Source of the DNA: Pyramidobacter sp. | GTDB taxonomy: Bacteria > Synergistota > Synergistia > Synergistales > Dethiosulfovibrionaceae | Reading direction: 5' to 3' | Length of the DNA stretch: 9,181 nucleotides | Assembly (NCBI GenBank): GCA_016286835.1 | Contig: JAEEUD010000054.1 | Coordinates: 1 to 9,181, forward strand | Shown here: positions 7,501 through 9,181 of the stretch, piece by piece | Position numbering within the stretch: position 1 is the first letter of the stretch | How the letters are laid out: every line of letters begins with the position of its first letter | Translations under genes and position numbers: made by a program | Notes under the pieces: generated by a model | Database searches by the model: none | Told to the model about the DNA's origin: nothing | What the model saw: only the letters and a program-made list of their open reading frames with translations

Positions 7501-9181
7501 GGACGTCGCCCTTGGGGGCCATCACGCCGATGAGCGCCTTGGTGGGATAGATGGGCAGCGAGACGGTGCTTCCCGTCCAGCGGCCGCTGGCTTCCATGAC
7601 GCCGAGGCGGAAGTAGGCGCGGATGATCGAGGGCGCGCGCAGATCTTCGTCGGGCGTCCAGGTGACGGAGGCCTTGCCTTCGTCGTCGAGCACGCCGGAG
7701 TCGATCTCGCCGGAGGTGCGGCCGGCGTCCTTGGCCATTTCGGAGCCGAAGACGAAGCCGGGGAAACGCTTGGAGACGTAGTTCTCGGGGACCGTGTTGT
7801 AGCTCAGTTCCCAGTTCAGGCCCGCGCCGGAGCCGCCGAACAGGTAGCGCGCGGAGATGTCGAACGTGCCTTCCTGGCCGGGGAACATCGCCTCGGGGGC
7901 CTTGAGCGCGGTCTCGATCTGAGGCGGACGGAACTCCTCGATCTGCACCGTCCGCTCGGCGACGACGGTGGTCGTGCCGGGAACGAGCAGCGTCAGCGAG
8001 TACGAGCCGCTTTCGACCGTCGCGGGGATGGGCGCGGTGATCGCGCCGGTGCCGGCCTTATCAAGCGTGACCGTGCCGCTGGCCAGTTCGATGCCGCGGC
8101 CGGTAAGTTTCCATGCCAGCGGGAACTCGCCGGGCAGTTCAAGCGCCGTGCTGCGCACGATGGCCTGGGCTTCCAGCGTCTCGCCGGGCTGCCAGAGCGC
8201 GCGCGACATGATCCACATGCCGTCGTAGGCGTCCTTCCACGGTGCGCCGGAGATGTCCACGTCGCGGCCGGAAAGCTGGTTCGTGCCGAGCTTGACGAAC
8301 GTGATCATGCCGTCCTTCTCGGCGGTGACGAGCGAAGGCTGAAGGTTTTCGTCCCAGCCCTCGTCAACGGTGAACGAGGCCACGCCCTCGGCGTCGGTGG
8401 CGCCTTCGAGCAGCAGCTGATTGCTGGACGAGTACACCTTGACCGTCGCACCTTCGAGCGGCTTGGTGCTGGCGATCGACTGCGCCCACACCTGCAGGCC
8501 GCGCTTGTAGACGCGGGCGGAGAGCGCCGTGTCGGTGACGGCCAGCAGCATCCGCGCGCTGTCCCACGTGTCCGGATCGGCGTTCTTGGCCTCGATCATG
8601 TACACGCCTTCGCCCTCGCAGCCGACGGCCGAGAGATCGACGGCGCGGCGCGTGATCTGGTTGACCATGCCGCCGACGCGGAACTTCTTGGTGCCGAGCG
8701 GCTTCGCCCAGCGCTTGAAGTTGTCGTCCCAGTCGTCGCTGTCGAGCGCGGCCACGGCGACGTTGTTGTTGTACAGCTTCCACGCCGAGAGCTCAAGCGT
8801 CTCGACGTTGGCCGTCTCCAGCGCGATGCGCGGAGCTTCGGCGGGCGTGAGGAACATGCCGGCCGCGGGGAAGCGCACTGCCGAGGACATGTCGGGGAAG
8901 ATGTAAGCCTTGACGAAGTCTTCCTTCATCGGCTCGCCGCCGTCGCCCTTCAGGCCTTTACGGATCGTCACGGAGACGCGGCTTCTCGGCTCGAAGTCGC
9001 CGACGATGTTGAAGCCGTCATACGCCGACTCCAGACGGAAGGGAACGGCAGGCGAAAGCTCGATGTACCCCTTCGCCTTGGCCAGATCGACCTGATTGTT
9101 CAGCTCGATGTGGATGCTGCCCTTGCCGCTGTCGCCCATAGAGGCGTTCGAAGAGGTGACGAGCGTCTCGGTGACGATGTT
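4580..9181 (-). CDS. Bacterial alpha-2-macroglobulin family protein, thioester motif absent, 5' end outside window
   Basis: Positions count from the Met at base 9139, which is internal: 14 more codons are open up to the window edge, so the signal peptide and first domains are missing. Bacterial A2Ms are large periplasmic proteins that inhibit proteases. Recognisable parts in order: a macroglobulin domain with SRALWQPGETLEAQAIVR (312-329, MG2 type); the A2M_BRD region (about 657-800) ending in SIALVDRGILLMSG; a Met-rich linker that may be the bait region (about 850-870); the A2M core with YVPLAIWLPAVELKDG (874-889) and LPRFAAPGD (935-943); a helical thioester-type domain (about 1070-1310) with DGSWSKWRGDSTDAW (1136-1150); and a C-terminal domain with LPAGFEAV and YRGTFTLPP (1488-1496). 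Where CxEQ is expected (about 1081-1094) the sequence reads DAWGWGLDRAVSR, without Cys or Gln. The gene lies 12 bases upstream of pbpC, as for E. coli yfhM. The family call is firm; the thioester-less subtype is my reading of the alignment. Confidence 0.93.
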   Translation of the reverse strand, partial: NIVTETLVTSSNASMGDSGKGSIHIELNNQVDLAKAKGYIELSPAVPFRLESAYDGFNIVGDFEPRSRVSVTIRKGLKGDGGEPMKEDFVKAYIFPDMSSAVRFPAAGMFLTPAEAPRIALETANVETLELSAWKLYNNNVAVAALDSDDWDDNFKRWAKPLGTKKFRVGGMVNQITRRAVDLSAVGCEGEGVYMIEAKNADPDTWDSARMLLAVTDTALSARVYKRGLQVWAQSIASTKPLEGATVKVYSSSNQLLLEGATDAEGVASFTVDEGWDENLQPSLVTAEKDGMITFVKLGTNQLSGRDVDISGAPWKDAYDGMWIMSRALWQPGETLEAQAIVRSTALELPGEFPLAWKLTGRGIELASGTVTLDKAGTGAITAPIPATVESGSYSLTLLVPGTTTVVAERTVQIEEFRPPQIETALKAPEAMFPGQEGTFDISARYLFGGSGAGLNWELSYNTVPENYVSKRFPGFVFGSEMAKDAGRTSGEIDSGVLDDEGKASVTWTPDEDLRAPSIIRAYFRLGVMEASGRWTGSTVSLPIYPTKALIGVMAPKGDVRPNADSEIGLVAVDPHDKPLTLNGVKVEVSKVVSRYVMVSDDSGSRMTWQEEFSEPVESTVNIANGRGKFVFRPESEGNYRITFSHDDGRASMRVWVWENWQGSSSMDAAMPDRVEMKADKEAYPDGDTARVTIKSPFAGRVVVAAGSDRPILMKSFDMTGTETTVEIPVSGEMLPNGWVTVQVVRGEGADTKPPYRALGALPIKLDLSERKLNVNVEAPAKAEPGTFSARVRVNDAKGNPASGSVSIALVDRGILLMSGSDNSDPWTYFTRRRGMDGRMCDIYDSLLPIEARGTALLHPAGGDDAEMSRMKLMANGDMMSPVRASDYVPLAIWLPAVELKDGVAEITATIPEFAGSLRIEAIALDGASMGRATAESKIARPVVIDLTLPRFAAPGDTLQAALNVTAEQAGSASVTVAASEALEQRGGDWTEKAQLEAGKRFALTGMLPTLTAGNRGNHGTLKASVSQNGRDYASETGLAIRPGWPLTSLVGGGTGGEGVTDFELPDAWFPGTGNLSVTISGAPAVDAVPLLETVDAWGWGLDRAVSRGWITLCLPSLLSDEDQDLTNPVENRVALNTVLAQLAGYQLYDGSWSKWRGDSTDAWGSVAALHFLTAVKETGVLDPNGLSTGLQWLRRYMAENLPEEKAELNEAMNARAYGCYVLALGGDAPLGWMNWLEERSGDLNGSGRALLAASYALAGEAEKAQALVGAESNAATAALVLPEAGFRMLALDAIEPGGSPARDLAARIAAELGKGGGRRSARDAASMIMALGVFSQHVVPGPVTAKLLGPDGAELASFDGKPVVWKGDRGGKFRISASGAGSLWYSWTASGVPATEPKSYSRGLRVERTVLDAKTKEPVDLNAIAFGQEVQMKVKITGLNRPSDLRVSVLLPAGFEAVSAGEAGENSGFSARSDLRFDRLLLNVSGRGKAFEWTLPCRATYRGTFTLPPVAVEALGNKGIGYLGRSATVTVQ

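Noticed and set aside
4580..9139. Met at 9139 as the true start of the A2M
   Set aside because: The frame stays open for 14 more codons to the window edge, no signal peptide follows this Met, and the sequence begins mid-domain, so the start lies beyond the window.

Overview
The window is a high-GC bacterial stretch with four protein genes in two convergent blocks. Block one, on the + strand, is the 3' end of a TRAP transporter permease followed by a separately transcribed gene for a secreted protein of unknown function. Block two, on the - strand, is the 3' part of a tandem pair: a bacterial alpha-2-macroglobulin (A2M) and, 12 bases downstream, penicillin-binding protein 1C (pbpC). Signal peptides, periplasmic-type proteins and the A2M/PBP1C pairing indicate a double-membraned (diderm) bacterium. 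The TAXI-type fused TRAP permease and the high GC would fit a group such as Synergistota or a delta-proteobacterial lineage. No rRNA or other decisive marker is present, so this is only a guess.

Layout. Bases 2-343 hold the permease C-terminus, followed at once by a rho-independent terminator (358-386). Bases 344-669 are a 326-base intergenic region. It contains the terminator, a pair of GAAACGG direct repeats, a good sigma70-type promoter with an extended -10 (494-522), and a predicted 140-base untranslated leader with two small hairpins and a ribosome binding site. Bases 670-2226 encode a 518-residue protein with a clear signal peptide. A very strong terminator (2258-2312) sits between the convergent genes. 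Bases 2333-4567 (- strand) encode PBP1C. Bases 4580-9181 (- strand) encode the A2M, whose N-terminus lies outside the window.

How the genes fit together. Bacterial A2Ms of the YfhM type are known to be linked to pbpC. The accepted idea is that A2M traps or blocks proteases in the periplasm while PBP1C repairs the peptidoglycan. The pair here keeps that arrangement, and the very short gap and missing Shine-Dalgarno sequence suggest translational coupling. The A2M, however, has lost the Cys-x-Glu-Gln thioester motif, so it cannot use covalent thioester trapping. The secreted 518-residue protein has its own promoter, leader and terminator and uses a restricted codon set, which suggests an abundant envelope protein. 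Its function is not recognised. No mobile element, CRISPR array, tRNA or rRNA was seen, and I found no clear sign of an undescribed multi-gene system.
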